DNA of 64,000 bases from an uncultured Eubacteriales bacterium (GCA_900544545.1 UQVY01000008.1:32136-96135), one strand, 5' to 3'; shown: positions 27,117 through 38,026, numbered from the stretch's first letter. Notes: generated by a model from the sequence alone, not told the origin. A program made the numbers and translations.

Positions 27117-28784
27117 CTAAAGCACGGCTATCGCAAGCGTGCAGTACACCATAAGCGAAAGCGCGTCGACTATGGTTGTTATAAAGGGCGAAGCCACGAC
27201 CGCCGGGTCCAGCCTGCATTTTTTAGCGATAAGCGGGAGGGTGCAGCCCACGAGCTTTGCCATAATTACCGTCAGCGCCAGCGACGCGGATATTACCGAG
27301 CACCTTGAAAGCGTATAGTCCTTATAGCCGAACAGAAGATTGTCGATAAGCATAAGCTTTGCCATACACGCAAGCCCCAGTACGAGCGCCGCCAGAAGCG
27401 ATACGCGCAGCTCCTTCCGCACAACCTTGAAAACGTCTTTGGTCCTGACCTCGCCTATGGCAAGCGCGCGGATAACCGTAACCGACGCCTGTGCGCCTGC
27501 GTTTCCGCCCGTATCCATAAGCATAGGCACACAGGCGAAAAGAACCGTGCTTATAGCGTTGAGCTTGGCTTCGTAGGTATTTATGATAAGCCCCGTAAAG
27601 GTTGCGCTTACCATAAGCAGCAGCAGCCACGGGATTCTGTTTTTGAAAACCGCCCAGGTACTCGTTTTGAGGTATGGCTTATCCGACGGCGTGGTAGCCG
27701 CCATTTTTGCGATATCCTCGGTGTTTTCCTCCTGAAGGACTTCGATTGCGTCGTCTACCGTAACTATACCTACGAGGCGTTTTTCGTCGTCTACGACGGG
27801 AATTGCGAGAAGCCCGTAGTTGGAAAGCTTCCTCGCGGAAACCTCTCTGTCGTCGAGAGTATGGGCATAAACGAGGTTCTCCTCCATAATGTCGGCGATT
27901 TTCGCGTCCGGCTCTGAAAGCAACAGGTCCTTTGCCGTAACCGCGCCGATGAGCCGTCGGGTTTTGTCTGTTACGTAGCAGGTGTAAATGGTTTCCTTAT
28001 CGATGGCGGTCCTTCGGATTTTATCGAACGCCTCCCTGACGGTCATTTCGGGCGAAAGCGTAACGAACTCGACGGTCATTATGCTGCCCGTGCTGTCGCG
28101 GGGATAACGCAGAATCTCGTTAAGAAAATCTCTCTTCTTCCTGTCGCTCTGGTAAAGCAGCTTCTTGACGACGTTGGCGGGCATTTCCTCTATGAGGTCG
28201 GCCATATCGTCTATGAAAAGTTCGTCTATGACTCCTTTTATTTCGGTATCGGTGAACCTTCCTATGAGTTTGGACTGCACGTCGGGAGGAAGCTCCACGA
28301 AGGTTTCCGCGGCTACGTCCTTGGGAAGCAGCCTGAAAGTCACTATACAGTCGTCGATATCCAGCTCGTCGAGAACTTCGGCTATATCGACTTCGTTCAT
28401 TTCGACGAGCAGAGCCTTGAGCCGCGCAAATTTCTTTTCGGCAACAAGCTCCTTTATCGATTCGGCGTCGACGATTCTCTGCGCGACGCTCGCCGGAAGC
28501 TTTTCCATAAGACCTACGGTATCTTCCACCGAAACGTCGTCCATAACGTCGTCGAGCTTCTCTTCGCGCAGTCCGGAAACCACGCTCTTCTGTTTTTCGC
28601 CGTCAAGGAAGGGCAGAATGTCCGCAAGCGCGTCGGAATCGACGTAATGACAGACCTTCACGAGGTCCGCGCGGTCAAGGGCGGACAAAACCGCCGCCGC
28701 GTCCTTCGTTTCAAGCTCCGAAACGAGAGCGGCTGCCCTTTCGTACTCCTTTGCGGCAACGAGTACGGTTATTGAATCTTTCAC
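27117..28784 (-). CDS. mgtE: magnesium transporter MgtE with duplicated N domain
   Basis: A magnesium channel/transporter. 555 residues, about 100 longer than the usual 450. Two MgtE_N-type superhelical domains can be seen in tandem (about 25-115 and 120-245, each with a LxELPPxxxxxLI-like pattern), then two CBS domains (about 250-370) and five membrane helices (about 385-555) with the pore motif PMLMDTGGNAGAQAS and ASPFITTIVD. The CBS and N domains sense magnesium and gate the pore. The start codon is GTG at 28784, with a poor ribosome site, 12 bases after the stop of a 31-codon leader ORF, so translation is probably coupled to the leader. The stop codon is TAG. Confidence 0.96.
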   Translation of the reverse strand: MKDSITVLVAAKEYERAAALVSELETKDAAAVLSALDRADLVKVCHYVDSDALADILPFLDGEKQKSVVSGLREEKLDDVMDDVSVEDTVGLMEKLPASVAQRIVDAESIKELVAEKKFARLKALLVEMNEVDIAEVLDELDIDDCIVTFRLLPKDVAAETFVELPPDVQSKLIGRFTDTEIKGVIDELFIDDMADLIEEMPANVVKKLLYQSDRKKRDFLNEILRYPRDSTGSIMTVEFVTLSPEMTVREAFDKIRRTAIDKETIYTCYVTDKTRRLIGAVTAKDLLLSEPDAKIADIMEENLVYAHTLDDREVSARKLSNYGLLAIPVVDDEKRLVGIVTVDDAIEVLQEENTEDIAKMAATTPSDKPYLKTSTWAVFKNRIPWLLLLMVSATFTGLIINTYEAKLNAISTVLFACVPMLMDTGGNAGAQASVTVIRALAIGEVRTKDVFKVVRKELRVSLLAALVLGLACMAKLMLIDNLLFGYKDYTLSRCSVISASLALTVIMAKLVGCTLPLIAKKCRLDPAVVASPFITTIVDALSLMVYCTLAIAVL

Positions 28785-28796
28785 GTTTCTTTTTCG

Positions 28797-28892
28797 TCAA
28801 TGAAAGCAACGGCTAAAGATAAAAATTTCCGAGGCGGCACAAGCCTTTCTACTTCGCCCGTCGGCATCTTCAGTCCGCAAGTGATGTTCCAT
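28797..28892 (-). CDS. leader peptide upstream of mgtE (candidate)
   Basis: A 31-codon ORF with a far better ribosome site (AGGAGG, 10 bases before the ATG) than mgtE itself. It begins about 30 bases downstream of a strong promoter and ends 12 bases before the mgtE GTG. The peptide is polar at first (MEHHLRTEDADGRSRKA) and ends in a hydrophobic, aromatic segment with two phenylalanine-rich turns and a Cys (EIFIFSRCFH). It fits a regulatory leader whose translation controls mgtE expression, by analogy to MgtL of enteric bacteria, although the sequences are unrelated. No M-box riboswitch sequence was recognised in the leader. Confidence 0.55.
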   Translation of the reverse strand: MEHHLRTEDADGRSRKACAASEIFIFSRCFH

Positions 28893-28923
28893 ATGACTTA
28901 TACCTCCTGTATTTGATAGGGCT

Positions 28924-28952
28924 ATTTTACCAAACGCGCGGACGCTTGTCAA
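28924..28952 (-). promoter_or_regulatory. promoter of mgtE
   Basis: On the minus strand TTGACA (28947-28952), 17 bases, TAAAAT (28924-28929). The transcript would carry a leader of about 130 bases that includes the 31-codon leader ORF. Confidence 0.85.
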
Positions 28953-29045
28953 GGATTTGCTCCCGCACGTTATCATTATACGCAAAAAATCCCTTGATTG
29001 CGACCGATCGGGGAGCTTTAAATGCGCAATTCCGATTTAAAACGG

Positions 29046-29074
29046 TTGACTATAAAAAAAGAATGTGTTAGAAT
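29046..29074 (+). promoter_or_regulatory. promoter of guaB-guaA
   Basis: TTGACT (29046-29051), 17 bases, TAGAAT (29069-29074). The leader of about 70 bases contains a GGCGGC/GCCGCC stem (about 29105-29140) directly before the GGAGG of guaB, which could affect translation. No known purine riboswitch pattern was recognised. Confidence 0.8.
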
Positions 29075-29098
29075 AAGTCAATATACACTATCGTATAG

Positions 29099-30616
<1,518 letters not shown>

Positions 30617-30689
30617 TAAATAATCAGAACGAAATTTATTGCAGCCTCGGAGCTTTCTTCGGGGCTGAAATCGACGAAAGGAGAAAAAT

Positions 30690-32222
30690 ATGTCACAGAC
30701 AGTTGTCGTCATCGATTTCGGCGGTCAGTACAATCAGCTTATCTGCCGCAGAATCAGAGAATTGAACGTACACAGCGTTATGCTTCCGTACGACGCGGAT
30801 ATCGAAAAGATTAAATCCTATAATCCGATAGGTATCGTTTTCACCGGCGGTCCGCACAGCATATACGAAGAAAATTCGCCGAAAGCGGATAAGAGGATTT
30901 TCGACCTCGGCATACCCGTTATGGGAATATGCTACGGAATTCAATATATCGCGGCATCCCTCGGCGGAGAAGTTAAAAAAGCCGAAGTCAGGGAATACGG
31001 CAAACAGACGGTCGCTTACGACAACGACTGCGTTCTTTTCGGAAAAATGCCGAAGGAAGGCGTCGTCTGGATGAGCCACGTGGATTACATATCGAGAATT
31101 CCCGAAGGTTTCAGGATTACCGCAAAGACGGAAACCTGCCCCGTCGCGGCTTTCGCAAACGACGAGAAGCGTATTTACGGCGTTCAGTTCCACCCCGAAG
31201 TTCATCACTCCGTAAACGGAACGGAAATCCTCAGAGCATTCCTCTTCGACGTCTGTAAGGCAAAAGGCGATTGGGCGACCGCGGATATAGCCAAAATGCT
31301 CATAGAAAACGTCCGCCGTCAGGTTGGCGACGGAAAGGTCGTATGCGCTATGTCGGGCGGCGTGGACAGCGCGGTTGCGGCTACTCTCATTCATAAGGCC
31401 ATCGGCAAGAACCTTACCTGCATATACGTCGATCACGGTCTTATGAGAAAGAACGAGACCGCTCAGATAAAAGAAGTCTTCATCGACGGACTCAGAATGA
31501 ATCTTATTATGGTGGACGCAAGCGAAAGATTCCTTTCCGCGCTCAAAGGCGTTACAGACCCCGAGCAGAAACGTAAAATCATCGGAACGGAATTCGTCAG
31601 AGTTTTCGAAGAACAAAGCAAGGTCATCGGCTCGGTGGATTTCCTCGCGCAGGGAACGATTTATCCCGACGTCATCGAAAGCGGAAGCAAAACCAGCGCG
31701 AAAATCAAGACTCATCACAATGTCGGCGGACTTCCGGACGTTATGGATTTCAAGGGCATAGTAGAACCGCTCAGAGATTTGTTTAAAGACGAAGTAAGAG
31801 CTATCGGAAAAGAAATCGGACTCCCCGATTACATCGTTATGCGTCAGCCCTTCCCCGGTCCGGGACTTGCGATAAGAATCATCGGCGAGATTACTCCCGA
31901 AAAACTCGAAGCTCTCCGCGACGCGGACGCCATATTCCGCGAAGAAATCGACAAATCCGGTCTCGGCAAGGATATCTGGCAGTACTTCACCGTTCTTACC
32001 AACAACAAAACGGTCGGAGTTATGGGCGACGGAAGAACCTACGAGTATACGCTTGCGCTCCGCGCGGTCACGGGCGTGGACGGAATGACTGCCGATTGGG
32101 CAAGACTTCCCTACGACCTTCTCGAACGCGCAAGCAATCGTATCGTCAACGAAACGAATATGATCAACCGTATTGTCTACGATATCACCGGCAAGCCCCC
32201 CGCAACCATAGAGTGGGAATGA
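30690..32222 (+). CDS. guaA: GMP synthase (glutamine-hydrolysing)
   Basis: Converts XMP to GMP using glutamine and ATP. 510 residues: class I amidotransferase domain with nucleophile Cys81 in GICYGIQ and His in FHPEVHH (about 168), then the PP-loop ATP pyrophosphatase SGGVDSAV (about 220) and the C-terminal dimerisation domain ending in KPPATIEWE, the usual GuaA end. AAAGGAG precedes the ATG. It follows guaB and is closed by a strong terminator. Confidence 0.98.
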   Translation: MSQTVVVIDFGGQYNQLICRRIRELNVHSVMLPYDADIEKIKSYNPIGIVFTGGPHSIYEENSPKADKRIFDLGIPVMGICYGIQYIAASLGGEVKKAEVREYGKQTVAYDNDCVLFGKMPKEGVVWMSHVDYISRIPEGFRITAKTETCPVAAFANDEKRIYGVQFHPEVHHSVNGTEILRAFLFDVCKAKGDWATADIAKMLIENVRRQVGDGKVVCAMSGGVDSAVAATLIHKAIGKNLTCIYVDHGLMRKNETAQIKEVFIDGLRMNLIMVDASERFLSALKGVTDPEQKRKIIGTEFVRVFEEQSKVIGSVDFLAQGTIYPDVIESGSKTSAKIKTHHNVGGLPDVMDFKGIVEPLRDLFKDEVRAIGKEIGLPDYIVMRQPFPGPGLAIRIIGEITPEKLEALRDADAIFREEIDKSGLGKDIWQYFTVLTNNKTVGVMGDGRTYEYTLALRAVTGVDGMTADWARLPYDLLERASNRIVNETNMINRIVYDITGKPPATIEWE

Positions 32223-32260
32223 TTCGTAAACTTAATAATATACGAAACGATAAAGAACAA

Positions 32261-32297
32261 AGAGCCTTCCGATTAAATAAGTCGGACGGCTCTTTTT
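32261..32297 (+). terminator. terminator of guaB-guaA
   Basis: AGAGCC-T-TCCGA pairs with TCGGA-C-GGCTCT (11 bp plus an internal mismatch) and is followed by TTTTT. Confidence 0.9.
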
Positions 32298-32351
32298 ATC
32301 GATTTTTTAATTAGTATAATTCTGGCTTTTTTACAAATCCGACGGCGAAAT

Positions 32352-32804
32352 CTACGACGGATTAGATTTCCCCGAGACGTTTTTATAACTTATAAGTATA
32401 TGCGTAGGAGCAAAAATAAGAGCAGCTGTCGTGAGCAGAACCGAACGGCTTACGATTCCGCAGAACAGAAAAATCACGGACGGAAGAATCGACAATGCAA
32501 GCGCTCTGAAAAGACAGCTTCTCCTGAAAAATATTATCCATATCAGACAATACACCAAAGTCAGAACGGAGTTCACGATAAAATAAGCCGTAAACAATTC
32601 CTCCGACGAAAACCCCTTAACCGTCCCGGGGATATTTATTATCATCGTCACGAAACAACCGAACCTTCCGACCTGTTCGAGAATCTCAACCGTTTTGTTG
32701 CTCCATACGTTTACGAATCCGTCTTTGTTTTTTACGGCGAAAACTACGTTCGGAATCATTATTAAAATTATAACGGCTAATCCGTAAGGATTAAACCAAC
32801 CCAT
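32352..32804 (-). CDS. small integral membrane protein, function unknown
   Basis: 150 residues with four to five hydrophobic helices (about 5-25, 45-62, 70-92, 98-118, 120-140) and an N-terminal MGWFNPYGL, a pattern seen in uncharacterised Firmicutes membrane proteins. No catalytic or transport motif is recognised. GAGGTGA precedes the ATG. It lies 64 bases downstream of the ArsR-type regulator gene on the same strand and may be co-transcribed with it. The stop is TAG, with a TAA seven codons later. Confidence 0.7.
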   Translation of the reverse strand: MGWFNPYGLAVIILIMIPNVVFAVKNKDGFVNVWSNKTVEILEQVGRFGCFVTMIINIPGTVKGFSSEELFTAYFIVNSVLTLVYCLIWIIFFRRSCLFRALALSILPSVIFLFCGIVSRSVLLTTAALIFAPTHILISYKNVSGKSNPS

Positions 32805-32868
32805 TTTTCCGTCACCTCTTTTTTAGTCCGCTCAGCCGTCAATTTTTCGGAATTTTAAAGCCGTACGG

Positions 32869-33936
32869 TTACTTCAACTTCGAGAGAAGCTCGCAGATAT
32901 CGTCGATTCTGTCGGCGGAAACGCTGTATTCGCATACTCCGGACTCGCTGTGACTCATTGAGGCGGTGATTATACCGATGCGAAGCAGAATGGATATGTG
33001 GTGAGAGATAGTCGGCGCGGTAAGTTTCAATTCCCTCGCGATATCCTTGACGCGCATTTTACGCTGGCGAAGCTCGCTCAGCATCCGAAGCCTCGTACCG
33101 TCGGACAAAGCCTTCATATATTCGAGAAGCACACCGTTACTTACGAGCGCGATTCTCTCCCATTCCTTAAGCTCGTTATACCTCATTCCGACCGAAGAAT
33201 AATCCCCCCGTCCGACCGTCGTCATAGACCTGATCTTATTGAAAAGCAAGACCGATAAAGTTACGTCGAGCTGCTGCACGTCCTTGTCGAAACGAATGCT
33301 GTAATAATCGTAAAAGTCCCGCCAATCGGTGATTTTTTCGTATTCCCTGAGATAAACTTCGAATTCCGCTCGAATAATATGGAAGTTGTTTTCCAGAACG
33401 GGCACCGCAATCGAAAAATACGCTCTGAGGTCGGAAAGCAGTCTTTTTCTGTTCGCGAAGGTATCGAGAATAAGCATTCTGTCTTCGGCGGCGATGAGCG
33501 GATTATCCAGAGTCCGATAAAGCTCCTCGATTCCGGTTATTTTTTCCGCACCGTCGGCTTCGACCGTTTCGTTTATCCAGTCGGCGACGAAGTCCCCTAT
33601 AAGCGCGTCCACTTCCTCGTCGGAAACGACTTTATCGGGATTTTTCCCCGAGAAGAAATACAGCCTCAGAAGATAAGGGAATTTTTCCACGTCGGGCTGA
33701 ACGAATCTGTCCAGAAAGGAAAAATCGAAACCGCTCTTTTCTATCTCGTCTATAACCGTATCCCTGTAAAGAGCAAGCCTCGAGAATTCGTTTTCCAGAA
33801 ACTCCCGACTCTTGCCGTATTTTACCTCCGAACGGGTAACCGCGCGCACCTGATTCCATTTTCTGTCATACAGGCAGATAATCGCTTCCATTTTAAAATC
33901 CGGTTTCTTACCGAGATTGACTTTGAATTTATCCAT
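32869..33936 (-). CDS. ArsR-type winged-helix regulator with a large N-terminal domain
   Basis: 355 residues. The last 90 form a typical ArsR/SmtB winged helix: MKALSDGTRLRMLSEL, recognition helix region LKLTAPTISHHISILLRIGI, then the wing (about 265-350). No ArsR metal-binding CxCxxC is present. The first 260 residues are an alpha-helical, charged domain not recognised from a known family; it could sense a ligand or mediate dimerisation. A GGAGA site precedes the ATG. The adjacent small membrane protein gene is a possible target. The regulator fold is clear, its ligand is not. Confidence 0.8.
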   Translation of the reverse strand: MDKFKVNLGKKPDFKMEAIICLYDRKWNQVRAVTRSEVKYGKSREFLENEFSRLALYRDTVIDEIEKSGFDFSFLDRFVQPDVEKFPYLLRLYFFSGKNPDKVVSDEEVDALIGDFVADWINETVEADGAEKITGIEELYRTLDNPLIAAEDRMLILDTFANRKRLLSDLRAYFSIAVPVLENNFHIIRAEFEVYLREYEKITDWRDFYDYYSIRFDKDVQQLDVTLSVLLFNKIRSMTTVGRGDYSSVGMRYNELKEWERIALVSNGVLLEYMKALSDGTRLRMLSELRQRKMRVKDIARELKLTAPTISHHISILLRIGIITASMSHSESGVCEYSVSADRIDDICELLSKLK

Positions 33937-34016
33937 TTGTGTCTCCGTGCTTCCTCAACGAAGCTTTTCCGCAGACGCTTCTTACGGCTTTCGTCCGAAA
34001 GGACTGCGGAAGCAGG

Positions 34017-34039
34017 AAAAGCACCCGAAAGGTGCTTTT
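34017..34039 (-). terminator. terminator after the DUF975 gene
   Basis: AAAAGCACC and GGTGCTTTT (9 bp) around a CGAAA loop, 12 bases after the stop codon of the DUF975 gene. The T tract is short. Confidence 0.75.
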
Positions 34040-34051
34040 GGGCTGAAAGGA

Positions 34052-34876
34052 TTACGAGTTTCGGTCGTTGTCGTCAAAAGCGTTTCCCACTACCTCTCCG
34101 CGAGAATCCGAAACGGTATCGGAATTTCGACTTTCATCGGAATCCGTCCTTTCTTTCTCGCCGGAATTCCGTCCCGAACAGGAGTCCGTCGGCGCGGAAG
34201 AATCGGAATTAACGCTTTCGCCCGAATCGGATTGAGAAGAGTTCGCGCCCGATTCGACTATGGAGCGGTAGAATTCGGCTTTAGCCATAGACATATACGG
34301 TCCGACGTAAAGCAGCATAAGAATTCCGCCGGTAAGAGCCGAAAGAAGCACCCAGCCTATGAAGCTCAGATAAAGACGGAAAAGACGGGCTTTATGACCG
34401 TACATCATATTCTGACTGCGGTTTATGGCTTCCATCGCCGGAATACCGGGGTTATCGGCGATTATATATTCCGTCATAGAATAAGCGAGAGCTTTGATTA
34501 TTCCGGGAACAATAAAAAGCAGCGACCAGAGAGCCGTAAAGAGATTCTTCAGGAAATTCGCGAGAAAAGCGCTAACGAAACACTTCCCGAAACCGAAGGA
34601 GAAAATCCTTCCGACTTCGGATTTCCTGTATCTCGAAATTTCGAGACAGAACAAAGCGAAGCCCACGAGCATAGGTCCCGCAACGAGAAACGACGCTATC
34701 GAAAACACGGAAGAAAAATACGAAAATCTTCCCTTTTCCCACGCGGAAAAGAATCCGCCCGCACCCGAAACCGCCGATAAAATAAGGGTAACTACCAAAT
34801 ATCCGCCGAGGAGCAGTCCGTAATTCGAATTAAGACCGTCCCGCGCGTTTTTTCTGATTTCTTTTGCCGTAAACAT
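34052..34876 (-). CDS. DUF975 family membrane protein with acidic Ser-rich tail
   Basis: 274 residues. The first 210 resemble the DUF975 family: start TAKEIRKNARDGLNSNYG, several membrane helices (about 22-45, 55-80, 100-140, 165-195) and the central NRSQNMMYGHKARLFRLYLSF region. The family has no known function. The last 60 residues are a low-complexity tail of Ser, Asp, Glu and Asn, probably flexible. AAAGGAG precedes the ATG. It is the last gene of a likely operon starting with the ECF S component gene at 38626. Confidence 0.82.
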   Translation of the reverse strand: MFTAKEIRKNARDGLNSNYGLLLGGYLVVTLILSAVSGAGGFFSAWEKGRFSYFSSVFSIASFLVAGPMLVGFALFCLEISRYRKSEVGRIFSFGFGKCFVSAFLANFLKNLFTALWSLLFIVPGIIKALAYSMTEYIIADNPGIPAMEAINRSQNMMYGHKARLFRLYLSFIGWVLLSALTGGILMLLYVGPYMSMAKAEFYRSIVESGANSSQSDSGESVNSDSSAPTDSCSGRNSGEKERTDSDESRNSDTVSDSRGEVVGNAFDDNDRNS

Positions 34877-34940
34877 CTTTATTTCTCCTTTATGGATTTA
34901 TAGAATATTACCCGCAGCCGACTTTCCGCGAAAACTCCGC

Positions 34941-35996
34941 TCAGTCGGCAATTATACGTCCGAAAATAATCCGTCCCGCGTTGGTTTGCAGAGAAGTCGT
35001 AATCGTTACGACCGCAGTTTTTCCGACGTAATCTCCGCCGTTTTCGATGACGACCATCGTTCCGTCTTCGAGATAACTCACGCCCTGACCGCGCTCCTTT
35101 CCCTCCTTGAGAATGGTAAGCGTTACTTTTTCGCCGGGAATGGCTACGGGCTTTATGGCGTTGGAAAGCTCGTTGAGATTCAGGACTTTGATTTTCTTGA
35201 CCGAAGCGACTTTGTTGAGATTGAAATCGACGGTAATTATGACGCCCTTGAGCTTAACCGCAAGCTTAAGGAGCTTTCCGTCTATATCGGGAGTATCGGG
35301 GAATTCGCTGTCGTCGATAATTACGTCCGTCCCGAGATGCTTCTGAAGCTCGTTGATTATATCGAGTCCTCTTCTTCCACGACTGCGTTTCAGAAGGTCT
35401 TCGCTGTCGGCAACGGACTGGAGCTGCGAAACCACGAACGCCGGTATGATAAACGGACCTTCCACGAATCCCGTTTCCGTAACGCCGAGAATCCTTCCGT
35501 CGATAAGCGCGCTCGTATCGAGCAGCTTAGGCACGTTATTGTCGGTAACGTCGGTCGTTATAATTATCGCTTTAAGATAATTTATACCGAGAATCAGCCC
35601 CACAAAGGCAAAAAACACGTAGCACATCGTGGACAGCGTTATGGACATCCACTTCACGGAAATCATCTCGAAAAGCTTGTTTACGAGACTCGCAAGAAAC
35701 ATTCCGCAGATAAGTCCCAGTCCGCCCGCAATTATTTCGCGACCGGAATACTGCTTTAAAGTCCGAGTCAGTCGTCCCACTGCGTCGTAAATCAACCGGC
35801 AAAGAAGCTCTCCCACAAAGAAGAACACCGTTCCCACGACCAGTCCGCCGAGAATCAGTACGATTGCCGAACCGATAAGCGAATCTATCTTGAAACGGTC
35901 GCAGATATGCTCGGCGCAAAGCACGCCTACGGCTATTCCGAAGGGCGTAAAGAGCAGTCGGCTGAGTATGGAAACGGGCCTGGGCAGACGTTTCAT
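34941..35996 (-). CDS. PIN and TRAM domain protein, YacL-like
   Basis: 351 residues. Four N-terminal membrane helices (about 15-150) are followed by a PIN nuclease domain (LLDTSALIDGRI, Asp near 162, then ITVDFNLNKVA) and a C-terminal TRAM RNA-binding domain (EGKERGQGVSYLEDGTMVVI). This is the architecture of the Bacillus YacL family, a membrane-bound putative RNase whose substrate is unknown. The acidic PIN residues are retained. Its ATG overlaps the stop of the upstream gene (ATGA) and AAGGAGAG precedes it. Confidence 0.93.
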   Translation of the reverse strand: MKRLPRPVSILSRLLFTPFGIAVGVLCAEHICDRFKIDSLIGSAIVLILGGLVVGTVFFFVGELLCRLIYDAVGRLTRTLKQYSGREIIAGGLGLICGMFLASLVNKLFEMISVKWMSITLSTMCYVFFAFVGLILGINYLKAIIITTDVTDNNVPKLLDTSALIDGRILGVTETGFVEGPFIIPAFVVSQLQSVADSEDLLKRSRGRRGLDIINELQKHLGTDVIIDDSEFPDTPDIDGKLLKLAVKLKGVIITVDFNLNKVASVKKIKVLNLNELSNAIKPVAIPGEKVTLTILKEGKERGQGVSYLEDGTMVVIENGGDYVGKTAVVTITTSLQTNAGRIIFGRIIAD

Positions 35997-36646
35997 CAGA
36001 AGCTCTCCTTAATGTCGTCGTGTTTGTCTTTGTCGCGTTTTACCGATGATTTACGGGGAGCAGCCTTTTCCTTGGGACGGGGGACTTCTTCGGATTTCTC
36101 GGTTTTCTTTCCGCCCGAACCTTTCGGCGGATCGTCCGAAAAAGCTTTTTTCCTGTAATGCAGGATTATCGCCACGAAATAGTATACGATAAACAGAATC
36201 CCCGGAATACACATCGTCAGCATATATCCCGTTTTAGTCGTAATCGCGTTGAAAAAGCCGGCGCTCGTCTTCCCCGAAACCGTACCTATGACGTTTTTAG
36301 TTTTGACGACCGAACCGTCGGCCATTCTTATTTTCGGAAGCTCGTATTCCCTGACCGTTTCTATCGACGCGATAACCCCCGCCTTTACGAGCATACCGTC
36401 GTTTTCGTCCTCGTAAGCGACGGTTTTTCCGATATTGCTTTCGTCGGCTTTGAATTCTTCGGTAAACGTAACGGTATAAAGATTCTCTTCGTCGGAAAAA
36501 TAACCCACCGAAAGCACGGTTATCATTCCGTGATTATTCCTCGCGGAAACGAAAACCACCGTTATCAGTATAAGAAAAACCGCGAAAACGACTGCCAGGA
36601 CGTTAATTACGGACGAAACGCCTTTCAATACCTTTTCCTTTTCCAA
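35996..36646 (-). CDS. membrane protein with signal-peptidase-like layout, no catalytic dyad
   Basis: 216 residues. A membrane helix (about 10-33), an extracytoplasmic beta-rich segment (about 40-140), a second helix (about 145-165) and a cytoplasmic tail rich in Lys, Pro and Glu. The layout, and words such as TVLSVGYF, NVIGTVSGKT and GYMLTMCIPGILF, recall SipW-type signal peptidases, but the catalytic Ser-Met and Lys/His motifs are absent. The start is a TTG with a perfect GGAGGTG ribosome site 7 bases upstream. The stop overlaps the start of the YacL-like gene, so the two are translationally coupled. Function unknown. Confidence 0.6.
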   Translation of the reverse strand: MEKEKVLKGVSSVINVLAVVFAVFLILITVVFVSARNNHGMITVLSVGYFSDEENLYTVTFTEEFKADESNIGKTVAYEDENDGMLVKAGVIASIETVREYELPKIRMADGSVVKTKNVIGTVSGKTSAGFFNAITTKTGYMLTMCIPGILFIVYYFVAIILHYRKKAFSDDPPKGSGGKKTEKSEEVPRPKEKAAPRKSSVKRDKDKHDDIKESF

Positions 36647-36672
36647 AATCCACCTCCTTCGATACCTCCGTA

Positions 36673-38007
36673 TCAGATGAGAAGCATAATGAGTTTAAAT
36701 GCGTAATTCGTGAATATACCCGCGCATATTCCGCCTATCGTATGAGAAAGAATCGCCTTTCCTGTAAGTTCTCTGCATTTAAGGCTGTCCATCATCGCAA
36801 CGTGAGTGCTGAGATATCCCGACCAGCACATACAGATGGACGTAAACACGGCTATATCGTGAACGTTCGCGAGATTCTGCGCAAGAAGGCTGTCTACTAT
36901 CCTGACCGCCGCGCCCGCAGAACCTAAAGCCGTAAGCGGCACCGCTATTCCGTTGGGCGACTGGAATCCGAAAAGCGGATCGAAAATCGCACTGACTACT
37001 CCGCCTATTTTTGAGATAAGGTCGATACCTTCGTTCGCGCCTCCCGTATAACCGCCCGCGGGCTGAGAACCTATAAGAATAAGCACAAAGTTGCATATTA
37101 TAAGTACGCCCGGGATAACCGAAACTCCTACCTTGACGCCGCTTGCTCCGCCCTCGAGAAGAGCGTCGAAAAGTCTCGACATAACTCCGCCCTGTCTTAT
37201 TTCCCTGTATTTCAGAATGTCGAAGTCCGCGTCCATTCCGTCGATTGCGTTCTGTTCCTTACCGTAAAGCTTCTTGGTGAAAATCATCATTATGCGGCAG
37301 GAAACTATACTTCCGACGATAGCTCCGAGGTTACCCATAAGCACGGCAAGCCCCGAATGTTCGAGATTGGCAAGTCCGGAGACTTTAAGCATATAGACCG
37401 TAACGATAAGCCCCATTCCGAAAGCCGTACCCATATTGCAGAGCGCGGGAAACTGATACTTCTTGAAGTAGCATCTGAATTTCTTGTCTTCGGCAAGCGA
37501 GAGAATCGCGGGGTTATCCGACATATAACACGCGAAAATTCCGATAATGCTTGCTCCGGGCATTCCGTAAAGCGGTTTCATAAGCGGGGCGAGAAGCTTG
37601 TTTGCCATGGCGATAACGCCGAATTCCGTGAAAACGTAGGAAATCGCGCCCGCAACCACGGCAAGCGCCAGAATATTGAAAACGGTATTGATAAGAAGGT
37701 CGTAAGCATTGGCGAAAAGCGTGTTTATGAGATTGCCCATTCCCATAACGCTTCCGAGAAGCCCGAAAAGCACGACAAATACGAGAATGCAGACTACGCC
37801 CTCTCTTCCGACCGTCCTTTTCAAAGCTACGCTTCCGTTATAACCGCGAACGACTTTCTTTTTGTCCCTGATAAAAGCCTTGAAGCCCTTATCTTCGGCA
37901 GTGTTTTCTTCCTTTTCTGCCTCTTCGACCGCGGCGAATCCGTTTTCGTCCGTCTGAGGAGCCGATTGGTGTTTGTTTTCTTCAGAATTGATGTCCCGTT
38001 TCTTCAT
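36673..38007 (-). CDS. nucleoside-recognition (gate) domain membrane protein, CD0519/CD1768-like
   Basis: A 444-residue polytopic membrane protein. After a polar N-terminus (about 1-60) come ten or so helices containing two gate-type (nucleoside recognition) segments, with GMPGASIIGIFACYMSDNPAI and CNMGTAFGMGLIVTVYM as landmarks of the clostridial CD0519/CD1768-like family. Transport of an unknown solute is likely. The start at 38007 has GGAGG 6 bases upstream; the frame is open 22 codons further but that stretch overlaps the end of the upstream gene. It follows the ECF S component by 19 bases. Confidence 0.8.
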   Translation of the reverse strand: MKKRDINSEENKHQSAPQTDENGFAAVEEAEKEENTAEDKGFKAFIRDKKKVVRGYNGSVALKRTVGREGVVCILVFVVLFGLLGSVMGMGNLINTLFANAYDLLINTVFNILALAVVAGAISYVFTEFGVIAMANKLLAPLMKPLYGMPGASIIGIFACYMSDNPAILSLAEDKKFRCYFKKYQFPALCNMGTAFGMGLIVTVYMLKVSGLANLEHSGLAVLMGNLGAIVGSIVSCRIMMIFTKKLYGKEQNAIDGMDADFDILKYREIRQGGVMSRLFDALLEGGASGVKVGVSVIPGVLIICNFVLILIGSQPAGGYTGGANEGIDLISKIGGVVSAIFDPLFGFQSPNGIAVPLTALGSAGAAVRIVDSLLAQNLANVHDIAVFTSICMCWSGYLSTHVAMMDSLKCRELTGKAILSHTIGGICAGIFTNYAFKLIMLLI

Positions 38008-38026
38008 TGGATTCCTCCGAGGGAGT

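Noticed and set aside
28785..28923. M-box magnesium riboswitch before mgtE
   Set aside because: The conserved M-box core sequences were not found; the leader instead carries a well-translated ORF.
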